From: Bacillus salacetis
GTDB lineage: Bacteria > Bacillota > Bacilli > Bacillales > Bacillaceae_B
Length of the DNA stretch: 63,761 nucleotides
NCBI RefSeq assembly: GCF_003581585.1
Contig: NZ_QXIR01000027.1
Location: 1-63,761 of the forward strand
Direction: 5' to 3'
In this document: piece after piece, positions 35,656 through 45,240 of the stretch
Layout of the letters: each line of letters begins with the position of its first letter
Position numbering within the stretch: position 1 is the first letter of the stretch
The notes under the pieces: model-generated
Seen by the model: only the letters and a program-made list of their open reading frames with translations
Told to the model about the DNA's origin: nothing
Database searches by the model: none
Translations under genes and position numbers: made by a program

Positions 35656-38600
35656 TTATTTATATGCTCTTCTTTTTCTCTTCATTCTTCTGGTATTTTT
35701 ATCAAACAGGCTGTAGATGACCGGTATGACATACAGCGTCAATAATGTGGAACTCAATAGTCCGCCGATGACTGTGATCCCCATTGGCTGATTGATTTCT
35801 GTCCCCTGTCCGATACCCAGTGCAAGAGGCAGCAATCCAAGTATGGTAGTCAGGGCCGTCATCAGGATCGGGCGTGCCCTGTCTTTTACCGATTCGACAA
35901 TTGCTTCATAACTGTCCGTACCGTTTGCTTTCTTTTGGTTGATATAATCAACGATAACTATCGCATTATTGACAACAATACCAGCAAGCACAATCACCCC
36001 TATGACCGCCGAGATACTGATAGGTGTCCTGGTCACCGTAAGTGCCAGCGCCACGCCGATTACCATCAGAGGAACAGTAAACATGATGACAAATGGATAT
36101 TTGAATGACTCGAACTGTGCCGCCATGACAATGTAGACCAGGACAATCGCCAAGCCGATGGCCAGGATCATGTCATCGATTGAGTCTTCCAAGAGTTCCC
36201 TGTCCCCTGAGAATGTTATCTCAGTTTCGTCCGACAGATCCAGCTCCGCAATCTCTTCATCAACGATCCTCGAGATCGCTCCCAGGTTCGTTTCAGAGGA
36301 ATACTTCAATGTGAATTGCACAGAACCCTGCTGGTCGATCCTTTGAATGCTGACAGGTCCTTCTTCAATACTGAAGTCGACTATTTGATCGAGCTGGACG
36401 AATTGTCCTTGTGCATTTTGGACCTCCAGCTTTTTAAGGCTGTCAAGGTTCTCAGTGATTTCCCTGTCGTAGCGGACAAAAACCGTCAAGACCTCATCGT
36501 TTTCGGACACAATCTGAGCAGCGGGTACACCACGGGTTACCTCATTGACCGTCTGGGCTATCCCGGCAGGCGAAAGACCTTCCTCCAGTGCTCTTTCCCG
36601 GTTTACTTTCATCTGCACTTCCTGGATCAACTCATTCTGATCGGTGGATACATCCGTAACATATTCTGCAGACTGAAGCTTTTCTTCAATCTGTGTAACA
36701 GCTTGGGTAAGCCTCTTATTGTCTGTGTCCCTTACATTGAATGTAAGCGTCTGCGGACTTTGCCCGGATGTGGACTGCAGATTAAACCCTACAGTTGCCG
36801 TTTGATTCTGTTCACGCGCAGCATCCTCAACAAGTGGTTTCAATTCATCCACAAGCTTGAATACTGAAATGTCCCTTTCTTCAAGAGGATCCAATTTGAC
36901 GTATATTTCAGCTATATTTCTGTTTGACTGGCCCCTGAATGACTGTTCCTGGTTTGTCCCTGTCAAAGAAACATAAACATCGATCGCTTCTTCTTTACCA
37001 AGCTCTTCTTCAATGGCTTGGACAACAGAATTCGTTTCTTCCAGAGATGAACCATTTTCCAGCTTTACATTCATACTGAAAAATCCTTCATCCGTCGCTG
37101 GCAGGAATTGTGTGCCCACAGTCGTCAATCCGAAGGTCCCGACAGCAAGGAAAATGGTGGTGATCAATAGTACTGCCCATCTGTGTTTCAAGGACCAGTG
37201 AATGCTCCTCTCAAAAGTATTCATGGACTTGGATCGCCTTCTGATCGCCTCGTGATTCCCTCTGGCAGTTTTCAGCATCCTGCTTGCCAGCATGGGGATG
37301 ACTGTCAATGCCACCACCAGGGATGCAAAAAGGCTGAACGAAATCGTCAAGGCAAACTCAGTAAAAAGCTGCCCGATCAAACCTGAGATGAATACAACCG
37401 GCAAGAAAACGGCAACAGTTGTCAGGGTAGACGCTGTAATGGCTGTGCCCACCTCTTTCGCCCCGTCTCTTGCAGCCTGCTTTGGATCTTTTCCCATTGA
37501 AAGATGGCGGTAAATATTTTCAATGACTACGATTGCGTTATCCACCAACATTCCGATCCCCAATGCCAAAGCACCAAGAGTCATGATGTTAAGAGCAAAA
37601 TCGGCAAAGTACATAAGCACAAACGTAACAATGACTGAGTATGGAATCGCCACACCAATGATCAGGGGGCTCTTGACATTTCTCAGGAATAAAAACAGCA
37701 CCAGCATAGCAAACGCGCCGCCGATAATAAGGGAGTTCGCTATATTGCCTATTGCATCTTTAATGTAATCACCCTGGTCGAACAGAATGTCAGCCTCAAT
37801 ATTATTATACCGTTCCTGGTCCATCAGCTGATTGAGTTTTTCCTGAAAGGCGTCCGAAACTTCAGCTGTATTGGCATCAGATTCCTGCAAAACACTCAGC
37901 AGGACCGCATTATTCCTGTCCGCTCTTGTAATTGTGCTGCTTTCCTGCTTTCTCTGTTCGACTTCCGCTACATCGCCAAGCACTATATTCTTGCCTGTCT
38001 GTGGATTTTTACCCATGACCAGGCCGGCAATTTCCTCCGCATTGGCGAGTTCGCTTATGACCCTGGTCGTTAGTGTCTTATCGTCGGCAGTAATCGTATC
38101 TCCGGGCATGGTGACATTATTTGCCCTGATGGAATTCACAATATCGCTCTGGGTCAGCTTGTATTCTTTCAGCTTTTCCTGATCGAGTTCAATGGCAATC
38201 TCGTCCGCATTGACCCCCGACACATTGACGCTTGCCACTCCCTCTGCCTTTGTCAGTTCCAGCTTTAAATCATCCGCAAGATCCTGGATGTTGTCCCCTT
38301 CCCCCGTTTCTTTCAGGGAAACCTGAATGATCGGAAATTGAGCAGGATCAAATTTCAGGAACCGGGGATTTTCTGCATCGTCCGGCAGTGGAACGCCATC
38401 GAGCCTTTGGAGAACCTCATCCTGTATTTCATCAATAGAAGTAGTCCATGAAAACTCGAGGAGGATGAAGTTTGATCCTTCTCGTGAAGTCGATTGGATA
38501 TTTTTTATCCCAGGCAGTGTCGCCAGGCTGTCTTCCAAGGGCTTAGTCACCTTTTCAACAACCTCAGTCGGACCCGCACCTTCATAGGTAGTCACTACCA

Positions 38601-38736
38601 CTCCAACAGGCGGATTGATATCAGGAATCAATTTGAGAGGTATTCTAAGGAGTGAGACACCTCCCAATATCAATATCAGGAACATTGTCACAATGGTAAA
38701 AACCGGTCTCCTGATGGAAAAATCACTTATTTTCAT
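35656..38736 (-). CDS. RND-family efflux transporter (SwrC/AcrB-type)
   Basis: 1026 residues. The N-terminus MKISDFSIRRPVFTIVTMFL, twelve predicted helices in the 1+5+1+5 order and two large extracytoplasmic loops fit the HAE/AcrB class. LGIGMLVDNAIVVIENIYRH carries the charged residues of helix 4. B. subtilis SwrC (YerP) is the nearest family model and exports surfactin. No membrane-fusion protein is adjacent. Confidence 0.93.
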   Translation of the reverse strand: MKISDFSIRRPVFTIVTMFLILILGGVSLLRIPLKLIPDINPPVGVVVTTYEGAGPTEVVEKVTKPLEDSLATLPGIKNIQSTSREGSNFILLEFSWTTSIDEIQDEVLQRLDGVPLPDDAENPRFLKFDPAQFPIIQVSLKETGEGDNIQDLADDLKLELTKAEGVASVNVSGVNADEIAIELDQEKLKEYKLTQSDIVNSIRANNVTMPGDTITADDKTLTTRVISELANAEEIAGLVMGKNPQTGKNIVLGDVAEVEQRKQESSTITRADRNNAVLLSVLQESDANTAEVSDAFQEKLNQLMDQERYNNIEADILFDQGDYIKDAIGNIANSLIIGGAFAMLVLFLFLRNVKSPLIIGVAIPYSVIVTFVLMYFADFALNIMTLGALALGIGMLVDNAIVVIENIYRHLSMGKDPKQAARDGAKEVGTAITASTLTTVAVFLPVVFISGLIGQLFTEFALTISFSLFASLVVALTVIPMLASRMLKTARGNHEAIRRRSKSMNTFERSIHWSLKHRWAVLLITTIFLAVGTFGLTTVGTQFLPATDEGFFSMNVKLENGSSLEETNSVVQAIEEELGKEEAIDVYVSLTGTNQEQSFRGQSNRNIAEIYVKLDPLEERDISVFKLVDELKPLVEDAAREQNQTATVGFNLQSTSGQSPQTLTFNVRDTDNKRLTQAVTQIEEKLQSAEYVTDVSTDQNELIQEVQMKVNRERALEEGLSPAGIAQTVNEVTRGVPAAQIVSENDEVLTVFVRYDREITENLDSLKKLEVQNAQGQFVQLDQIVDFSIEEGPVSIQRIDQQGSVQFTLKYSSETNLGAISRIVDEEIAELDLSDETEITFSGDRELLEDSIDDMILAIGLAIVLVYIVMAAQFESFKYPFVIMFTVPLMVIGVALALTVTRTPISISAVIGVIVLAGIVVNNAIVIVDYINQKKANGTDSYEAIVESVKDRARPILMTALTTILGLLPLALGIGQGTEINQPMGITVIGGLLSSTLLTLYVIPVIYSLFDKNTRRMKRKRRAYK

Positions 38737-38911
38737 CCAAAATCTCCTTCCCTGAAAAGCACAGCCTTCAATCGACTATTTTCTTAAGTTACACCTACTA
38801 TAATTCTTGTCCCCCCGTCTATCAACATTTAAGCTTCTCTACAACACATTTAGTATAGGAGATTCAAGGAAAAAAGATGCAACCCGGACTGAGACCGGGC
38901 AAGGGCAAAAA

Positions 38912-38937
38912 GAAAAGAGGCATATGAATCAGCCTCC
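38912..38937 (-). terminator. Terminator of the EAL gene
   Basis: GAGGC and GCCTC around a 10-base loop, followed by TTTTCTTTTT on the minus strand. Confidence 0.6.
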
Positions 38938-38947
38938 TCGAAAAGTA

Positions 38948-39976
38948 TTATATGATGACAGGGATTCTTGCTTCTTTTGCCGGCTTGCCAATATAGTAGC
39001 CCTGGGCCAAATCTATCCCAATTGCCCGGCAATAATCCAATTCTTCTTTTCTTTCAATTCCTTCCGCAAGCACCCGGATACCCAATTCTTTCGAGATATG
39101 GGCTGCTTCCTTAAGAAATGACTGCTTTTCTGCCATCGTGTCACATTGATCTATGTAAGATCTGTCAATTTTTACGTAATCAGGCTTCAGCTGGCTCAGC
39201 ATCTCAAGTGTTGCAAACCCTGCACCCACGTCATCAAGCGCCACTTTCATCCCTTCTCTTCTGTAAACCGCAAAGACACTCTTCAAATGGTCGACATCTG
39301 CAATTTTTTCTGTCTCCACAACTTCGAATACGAGATCAGCCGGATCCACTCCATATTTCTCTACAAAATGGAACGTATGCTGAAGACAGAATTCTGGGTT
39401 GTAGATCGTCGAAGGAAGGAAGTTGATAAAACTTTTTATGCCGCTCTGCAGCTGATCTTTCCTGCATCTGATCGCCGTTTCACGCGCTCTCTGGTCCAAT
39501 AAGGAATGAAGCCCTGTCTCATTTGCTGTTTGGAATAAACGCCCCGGTGATATCTGGATTTCATTGTCATCCGACCGAAGCAGCGACTCATACCCATATA
39601 CCCTGTCATTCCGCAAGTCCATTATTGGCTGAAAATGACTGACCAGCCTTCCTTGTTGGATGAACTCAACGGCCTCGCGATGATCCACTCTTGTTTTGAA
39701 ATCCTTGAAGGGGATGAGCCTAAGGTTTTTAATTTCTTCAGATATGCCCGCTTCCCACTGGCTGACCGCAGGTGAGTATTCTTCCATCACCTTGAGCAGT
39801 TCCTGCAATTCACTGAATGACTGATACTTGAAATGGTGTGTGTCGCTGCTTCTGTTTGAGCTTTCTTTCTTAAATGGGAGGCCGCTGAATGAAAGCTCGT
39901 CCTCACCTCTTATGGTCAGATATCCCTTTTCATAAAAAGGAATCGAGACCCCGCAGTTTACGCATGTGTTTTTCAT
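38948..39976 (-). CDS. EAL-domain cyclic-di-GMP phosphodiesterase
   Basis: 342 residues. A short N-terminal region carries CVNCG (residues 5-9) but no second cysteine pair, then a spacer, then an EAL domain (about 100-340). Metal and catalytic residues are retained: ESLLR (in place of EAL), N in INFLPS, E in EVVETE, DDVGAG, KIDR, AEGIE and AQGYY. So it should be active against c-di-GMP. No GGDEF domain. The 52-bp repeat array fills the sequence upstream of it. Confidence 0.87.
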   Translation of the reverse strand: MKNTCVNCGVSIPFYEKGYLTIRGEDELSFSGLPFKKESSNRSSDTHHFKYQSFSELQELLKVMEEYSPAVSQWEAGISEEIKNLRLIPFKDFKTRVDHREAVEFIQQGRLVSHFQPIMDLRNDRVYGYESLLRSDDNEIQISPGRLFQTANETGLHSLLDQRARETAIRCRKDQLQSGIKSFINFLPSTIYNPEFCLQHTFHFVEKYGVDPADLVFEVVETEKIADVDHLKSVFAVYRREGMKVALDDVGAGFATLEMLSQLKPDYVKIDRSYIDQCDTMAEKQSFLKEAAHISKELGIRVLAEGIERKEELDYCRAIGIDLAQGYYIGKPAKEARIPVII

Positions 39977-40060
39977 CCGCTTTGTTCTCCTGTTCTTATG
40001 ATTTATTTTATCGTACTATTTTACTAGTTTTATTGTAACATTAGTAGGTTGATTAAGCTT

Positions 40061-40608
40061 TTTTCGGGCTCCTTGCCAGAAAAGTTTTTCTAAAACACTG
40101 TTTTTTGGAGTTCGTTGCCTTGAAACTCATCTTCAAGACATTTTTAGGACGCTGTTTTGGTGGTCTTGTCCTTGAAATCCTTTTTCAAGACACTTTTGGT
40201 TGCCTTTTTTGGGGTTCGTGTCCTTGAAACTCATCTTCAAGACACTTTTGGGTCGTTTTTTTGGTGTTCGTGTCCTTGAAACACTTCTTCAAGACACTTT
40301 GGGTTGCCTTTTTTGGGGTTCGTGTCCTTGAAACTCATCTTCAAGACACTTTTGGGTCGTTTTTTTGGTGTTCGTGTCCTTGAAACACTTCCTCAAGACA
40401 TTTTTGGTTGGCTTTTTTGATGGTCGTGTCCTTGAAACCCTTCTTCAAGACACTTTGGGTTGCCTTTTTTGGGGTTCGTGTGCTTGAAACTCTTTTTCAA
40501 GACACTTTTGGGTCGTTTTTTTGGGGTTCGTGTCCTTGAAACTCTTCTTCAAGACACTTTTGGGTGCCTTTTTTGGGGTTCGTGTCCTTGAAACCATTTT
40601 TCCATTAC
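40061..40608. repeat. Tandem array of 52-bp units with inverted repeats
   Basis: Ten units begin at 40113, 40165, 40217, 40269, 40321, 40373, 40425, 40477, 40529 and 40581 (last one partial), each exactly 52 bases apart; a worn unit starts at 40061. Each has the dyad GTGTCCTTGAA...TTCAAGACAC, then a T-rich spacer. The units starting at 40217 and 40321 are identical, and types alternate, giving a 104-bp higher-order period. The period is not a multiple of three, so it is not a coding repeat. Confidence 0.9.
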
Positions 40609-41456
40609 AATTTAAGCTTTTCAACATAATAAGCATGATTTCTAATACCTATCATTTCAAAGTTTGTTAATAGAACTTTCCTAACCGTTCTTTTGTCCTC
40701 AACCACCCCGCAAAACTCATAGATCATCCCCGTAGTCACTTTCTCACCCGGAAACAAAAGCCTGAACTCTTCTGTTGTCCGCAATATCGCGGCGGCAGTC
40801 GTTTCTTTCTTTTTGCAGTAAGAACAAATAAGCCATCGTCCAGTAACCGACTGAAAGAAACTGCGGCAATGAAGACAAATAATTCCTTTCCGTAGGTTTT
40901 CAAATTGATATGGGGGGAGCCTTCTGTATGGATCTTCTTCAATATCCATCGACAAAAGTTTCTCTGCCAGCCTCTGGTCTTCTTTGCGAACGATCATCGA
41001 ACGGTTTAGGATTTTCTCCAAGAATCTGGACAATTGAGGGAAGTAGATAATGGACGTATCAGGCGGTGGATTATAGAGGTAAAAGCCAGGGTTGATAAAG
41101 ATGAGGAATGATTCGACCCTGTGCTTGAATCCTGACTGCCGGGTCTTCTGCCGGATAAGTGAATCTGCTCTTTGTATTTGAAGTAAAGGGTTTTTGATTT
41201 CTTCTCCGGAAGGGTCGAGCCACTTATCGTCCTTGATTCTATAATCTCCTTCAAAGTTCTTCACTTCGAAGTTGAAGATAGTGTTAGAGCCGAGGGCACA
41301 GGAGTCGATTTGAAAAGTGGAGCCTTGATGGTCAAGCAGCAGATCATTCAGGAAAACCATTTTTGGTTCCAGGGGAAGAGCCCATTCATCAAACATCAAT
41401 TCTCCTTGATAACCTTTTTGCTGGGAAGCCAGAATCCTCTTCTTTTCTTTGGGCAA
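40605..41456 (-). CDS. NERD-domain protein, 5' end frameshifted
   Basis: 283 residues in this frame. The N-terminal nuclease-related domain (about 12-125) shows GYQGELMFDE, QIDSCALGSNTIFNFEVKNF and IQRADSLIRQ. The C-terminus has a zinc-ribbon-like CLHCRSFF...CSYCKK pair. No good start exists here (TTG 41456, no ribosome site). A proper start, ATG 41520 behind AAGGAGAGGTG, is out of frame by one base because of an A9 run. With eight A's it would read through as a typical NERD N-terminus. Function unknown, DNA-related by fold. Confidence 0.8.
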   Translation of the reverse strand: MPKEKKRILASQQKGYQGELMFDEWALPLEPKMVFLNDLLLDHQGSTFQIDSCALGSNTIFNFEVKNFEGDYRIKDDKWLDPSGEEIKNPLLQIQRADSLIRQKTRQSGFKHRVESFLIFINPGFYLYNPPPDTSIIYFPQLSRFLEKILNRSMIVRKEDQRLAEKLLSMDIEEDPYRRLPPYQFENLRKGIICLHCRSFFQSVTGRWLICSYCKKKETTAAAILRTTEEFRLLFPGEKVTTGMIYEFCGVVEDKRTVRKVLLTNFEMIGIRNHAYYVEKLKL

Positions 41457-41495
41457 ATGTGTCCGGGAATCCAGGGATCTTAGTATCTGCGTTTC

Positions 41496-41536
41496 TTTTT
41501 TTTTCCTTTCGTTCTTTCATTATCAATACACACCTC
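41496..41536 (-). other. True ribosome site, ATG and A9 slippery run of the NERD gene
   Basis: Minus strand: AAGGAGAGGTG, then ATG at 41520-41518, then MKERKE followed by nine A's (41504-41496). As written the frame gives a short peptide that ends at a TGA about 130 bases later. Removing one A yields KETQILRSLDSRTHLPKEKK joined to the NERD domain. Confidence 0.65.
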
Positions 41537-41582
41537 TCCTTTCTGCACCATTTTATACCAGTTAACTATTAAACGCTACAAA

Positions 41583-41613
41583 AAAAGAGAGAGAGCATCT
41601 GCTCCCTCTGTTT
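41583..41613 (-). terminator. Terminator of prfC
   Basis: Minus strand GAGGGAGCA-GA-TGCTCTCTC, followed by TCTTTTTTT. Confidence 0.6.
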
Positions 41614-41620
41614 CCTGTTT

Positions 41621-43189
41621 TTATAATAAGCTGTACAGCTTGATATCCGGATTTTTATCCTGGAACCATCTCATGGCAAAGTCATTTTCGAAAAGGAACA
41701 CGAGGCGGTCGTGTCTGTCTTTGACTAGGATGCTGCGTGAACTGGACATGGATTCTGTAACGTCTGCTTCATTTTCGATCCAGCGGGCGATCTTCCCTCC
41801 GATGTTTTCCATGATGACATCAACATTGTATTCGTTTTTCATGCGATGTTCGAATACCTCATATTGGAGCTGGCCCACGGCACCGATAATGATGTCTTCT
41901 GTACGCAGTGTTTTGTACAGCTGAATGGCACCTTCCTGGACAAGCTGATGAATCCCCTTGTGGAAATGCTTCTGCTTCATGACGTTCTTCGCCGTCACCC
42001 TCATAAATAGTTCCGGGGTGAACTGCGGCAGTTTCTCATACTGTATGTTTTCTTTCCCTTCGACGATCGTATCGCCGATTTGATAAGTGCCTGTGTCATA
42101 CAAGCCGATGATATCCCCGCTGACAGCTTCATTCACAGTACTCCGGTCATCCGCAAGGAATTGGGTAGATTGGGAAAGCTTGATTGACTTTCCAGTCCTG
42201 GAAAGGGTAACGTTCATCCCTCTCTCGAACTTGCCTGAGCAGATTCGGACAAAAGCGATTCTGTCCCGGTGTGCCGGGTTCATATTAGCCTGGATTTTGA
42301 ATATGAATCCTGAAAATTCTTCTTTTACAGGATCGACCGGACCCTCTTCTGATTTTCTCGGCTGAGGGGATGGTGCGAACTGCAGGTAGGTTTCCAGGAA
42401 TGTCTGAACCCCGAAGTTTGTCAAAGCACTTCCAAAGAATACAGGGGTCAGTGTACCATTCGCTACTTTCTCCTCTGAAAAGTCATTGCCGGCTTCATTC
42501 AGCAGCTGAACGTCTTCCAATGCCTGTTGATAAAGTCCTGAAGACTTCAATTCAGCATCTCCTATCAATTCACCGTTCTCATCGAGCGGAAGGAACCTTT
42601 CTTCGTCCCCCACGCGGAACTGTTCAATCCGGTTATAGTGTCTGTCATAAATCCCAAGGAATTCTTTCCCCATACCAATCGGCCAGTTCATCGGATAAGA
42701 TTCGATTCCCAGAACTTCTTCGAGCTCTTCAAGGACTTCCAGCGGCTCCCTGCCTTGGCGGTCAAGTTTGTTGATGAAAGTGAAAATAGGAATTCCTCTC
42801 ATGCGGCAAACTTTAAACAGCTTTATGGTCTGCGCCTCTATCCCTTTTGCCGAGTCGATGATCATGACTGCGCTGTCCACTGCCATGAGGGTACGGTAGG
42901 TATCTTCACTGAAATCCTGGTGACCAGGTGTATCAAGTATATTTACACGGTAACCGTCATAATCGAAAGCCATGACAGACGAGGTTACCGAGATTCCTCT
43001 TTGTTTCTCGATCTCCATCCAGTCAGAGGTTGCAAACTTACCGGTCTTTTTTCCTTTGACTGTACCCGCTGCCCTAATGGCGCCGCCAAAAAGCAGCAGC
43101 TGTTCCGTCAATGTCGTCTTCCCGGCATCTGGATGCGATATGATAGCAAAGGTTCTTCTGGAAAGAACTTCATCTTTTAAATTCGTCAT
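41621..43189 (-). CDS. prfC: Peptide chain release factor 3
   Basis: 522 residues. RF3 is a GTPase that recycles RF1/RF2 from the ribosome. Seen: G1 [15 protein letters not shown], switch [14 protein letters not shown]3 [17 protein letters not shown]4 [10 protein letters not shown], then domain II and a C-terminal RF3 domain ([12 protein letters not shown]). Length is typical. A small YueH-like gene lies upstream in the same direction. Confidence 0.96.
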   Translation of the reverse strand: MTNLKDEVLSRRTFAIISHPDAGKTTLTEQLLLFGGAIRAAGTVKGKKTGKFATSDWMEIEKQRGISVTSSVMAFDYDGYRVNILDTPGHQDFSEDTYRTLMAVDSAVMIIDSAKGIEAQTIKLFKVCRMRGIPIFTFINKLDRQGREPLEVLEELEEVLGIESYPMNWPIGMGKEFLGIYDRHYNRIEQFRVGDEERFLPLDENGELIGDAELKSSGLYQQALEDVQLLNEAGNDFSEEKVANGTLTPVFFGSALTNFGVQTFLETYLQFAPSPQPRKSEEGPVDPVKEEFSGFIFKIQANMNPAHRDRIAFVRICSGKFERGMNVTLSRTGKSIKLSQSTQFLADDRSTVNEAVSGDIIGLYDTGTYQIGDTIVEGKENIQYEKLPQFTPELFMRVTAKNVMKQKHFHKGIHQLVQEGAIQLYKTLRTEDIIIGAVGQLQYEVFEHRMKNEYNVDVIMENIGGKIARWIENEADVTESMSSSRSILVKDRHDRLVFLFENDFAMRWFQDKNPDIKLYSLL

Positions 43190-43276
43190 TGAAATATAAC
43201 CCTCTCATCTATAAAATCTCACGTTTTCATCATATTCTTTCCTATTCTCATTTGCAATATAAACATGGAGCCCATA

Positions 43277-43519
43277 CTACATTTCCCTTGTCCAATTGAA
43301 AATCCTTTGAGCCAATTCCCCTGCTTCTTCCATGGTCCCTGCAGCAGGATACAGAGACTTTTCCAGGATTTCCTTTAGATTCTCGGTTTCGTATGTGAAA
43401 TCAGCCGACCATCCCACATCTGGAACGGCGACCATAAAATATTCTTCTTTCTTATTTTCATAAATGAATACCTTGCGTTCCTTCCCGCCCGCAAGACTTT
43501 TTCTTATTTTCAATTTCAT
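43277..43519 (-). CDS. YueH-like small protein
   Basis: 80 residues: KVFIYENKKEEYFMVAVPDV then GWSADFTYE, with a C-terminal helix ending QRIFNWTREM. The pattern fits the YueH family of Bacillus as I remember it; function unknown. It sits 87 bases upstream of prfC in the same direction and may share its transcript. Confidence 0.65.
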   Translation of the reverse strand: MKLKIRKSLAGGKERKVFIYENKKEEYFMVAVPDVGWSADFTYETENLKEILEKSLYPAAGTMEEAGELAQRIFNWTREM

Positions 43520-43657
43520 TACTCCTTTTCATCTTGACATTATCTCAATTCATGGGTAATTAAATCTGAATAAAAATATAGCCGAATTCACTCGGATAAA
43601 AAAAATGAAATTCTCCATAATAATAGTGATTAAAAATTTCCAAAACTCATTAAAGGG

Positions 43658-43686
43658 TTTACATTAAGTAAATTTTAAAGTAATCT
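43658..43686 (+). promoter_or_regulatory. Sigma-A promoter of the nucleoside transporter
   Basis: TTTACA (43658-43663), 17-bp spacer, TAATCT (43681-43686). Confidence 0.5.
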
Positions 43687-43725
43687 TACTAACCTAGCAA
43701 GAATATTACATAAGAGGTGAGAGGT

Positions 43726-44943
43726 TTGCAGTATATTTGGGGTATTATAGGTATTTTGGTCGTTTTGGCGATCGGATTTATTTCCTCAACGAATAAACGA
43801 TCCATTAATTGGAGAACCGTCCTTGGAGGACTGGCGATTCAGCTTTTCTTTGCTTTCATAGTATTGAATACGGGCTGGGGCCAAGATGCTTTGCAGAACT
43901 TTACAAAAGTTGTCAACAACATCATCAATTATTCTAATGAGGGAATTAACTTCCTTTTCGGCGGGCTATATACGAAAGAATCGAACATAGCGATGGTCTT
44001 TGCATTCAACGTTCTGCCTGTCGTCATTTTCTTTTCCTCGTTGATTTCCGTTTTGTATTATCTGAAAGTCATGCAGTTCTTCATCTATATTCTCGGAGGA
44101 GGCCTTTCCTGGCTTCTTGGCACTAGAAAAGCTGAATCGATGTCAGCAGCTGCCAATATATTTGTTGGACAAACAGAAGCTCCTTTAGTTGTACGTCCAT
44201 TCCTTCCAAAAATGACTGAATCCGAATTATTTGCAGTCATGACAGGCGGACTGGCGTCTGTTGCCGGTTCGGTATTGATCGGTTATTCACTCCTCGGAGT
44301 GCCGCTTGAATACTTGCTCGCAGCCAGTTTCATGGCAGCACCTGCGGGTCTGGTGATGGCTAAACTGTTCATACCTGAAACAGACACGGCTCCTGAACCT
44401 AAGGAGTTTGAAATGGAAAATGATTCTGATTCCACAAATGTCATAGATGCCGCAGCGAAAGGAGCCTCTGTCGGACTTCAATTAGCTTTGAATATCGGGG
44501 CAATGCTTCTTGCATTTATCGCTCTAGTTGCATTGATCAATGGTATTCTTGGTTTTGTCGGAGGATGGTTTGGAGCAGACAACCTGTCGCTTGAGCTTAT
44601 CCTTGGCTATGTCTTTTCTCCGCTTGCCTTTGCAATTGGGGTTCCGTGGAACGAAGCTGTTCAGGCTGGTAACTTCATTGGCCAAAAGCTGGTCATCAAC
44701 GAATTTGTCGCTTATTCAAACTTTGCTCCAGTTATGGATGAGATGTCACCTAAGACGGCTGCCATCATCAGTTTCGCACTGTGCGGTTTCGCCAACTTGT
44801 CTTCACTCGGCATCCTGCTTGGCGGGCTTGGCAACCTTGCACCGAACCGCCGCCAGGATATCGCGCGCCTCGGCTTAAAAGCAATTGCCGCCGGGGCATT
44901 GGCATCATTATTGAGTGCAGCCATTGCTGGTATGTTTATTTAA
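43726..44943 (+). CDS. nupC: Concentrative nucleoside transporter (NupC family)
   Basis: 405 residues starting at TTG 43726, 6 bases after AGAGGTG; the in-frame GTG 43717 lies within that ribosome site. Nucleoside/H+ or Na+ symporter with N-terminal helices, the NupC core (VFAFNVLPVVIFFSSLISVL), the Gate domain and NIFVGQTEAPLVVRPF, which contacts the nucleoside. B. subtilis has several paralogues, so the exact substrate range is open. A mobile repeat starts 5 bases after the stop. Confidence 0.92.
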   Translation: MQYIWGIIGILVVLAIGFISSTNKRSINWRTVLGGLAIQLFFAFIVLNTGWGQDALQNFTKVVNNIINYSNEGINFLFGGLYTKESNIAMVFAFNVLPVVIFFSSLISVLYYLKVMQFFIYILGGGLSWLLGTRKAESMSAAANIFVGQTEAPLVVRPFLPKMTESELFAVMTGGLASVAGSVLIGYSLLGVPLEYLLAASFMAAPAGLVMAKLFIPETDTAPEPKEFEMENDSDSTNVIDAAAKGASVGLQLALNIGAMLLAFIALVALINGILGFVGGWFGADNLSLELILGYVFSPLAFAIGVPWNEAVQAGNFIGQKLVINEFVAYSNFAPVMDEMSPKTAAIISFALCGFANLSSLGILLGGLGNLAPNRRQDIARLGLKAIAAGALASLLSAAIAGMFI

Positions 44944-44947
44944 TAGA

Positions 44948-45135
44948 GGCTGTTTTCGCATTCATTGTTGCTTTCTGAAAAATCCCAAGAGCCGGATTTT
45001 TCCCCTGTATTCCAATGTCCTTCACTCGAAGGGAGAGTAGCTCTTTTCTTTCTTGTTTACAGGGATTTTTCGGTGAATAACCAGGATATTATTTGAAAAA
45101 TAAATTAAATAGCAACAAAGTTGACTTAAAGAGCC
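44948..45135 (+). mobile_element. MITE-like repeat (188 bp)
   Basis: Begins GGCTGTTTTCGCATTCATTG and ends CTTAAAGAGCC. TAATAGA on the left and TGATAGA on the right suggest a worn target duplication. It lies directly after the nupC stop codon, where a terminator would be expected; I see no other terminator there. Confidence 0.85.
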
Positions 45136-45240
45136 TGATAGAAGGACCGCAGATGAATAATCTGCGGTTCTTTTTATTTGCCTTTTGCTTTCTATCTTAT
45201 CTTTTTTTATACTTGTAGAAGGAGTAAAGGAGATTTTTTG

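Noticed and set aside
40113..40608. CRISPR array (28-base dyad plus 24-base spacing)
   Set aside because: The supposed spacers are as conserved as the dyads and no cas genes are near; it is a tandem repeat.
40445..40636. ORF of 63 residues across the 52-bp repeats
   Set aside because: The period is not a multiple of three, there is no ribosome site, and the residues do not repeat in phase.
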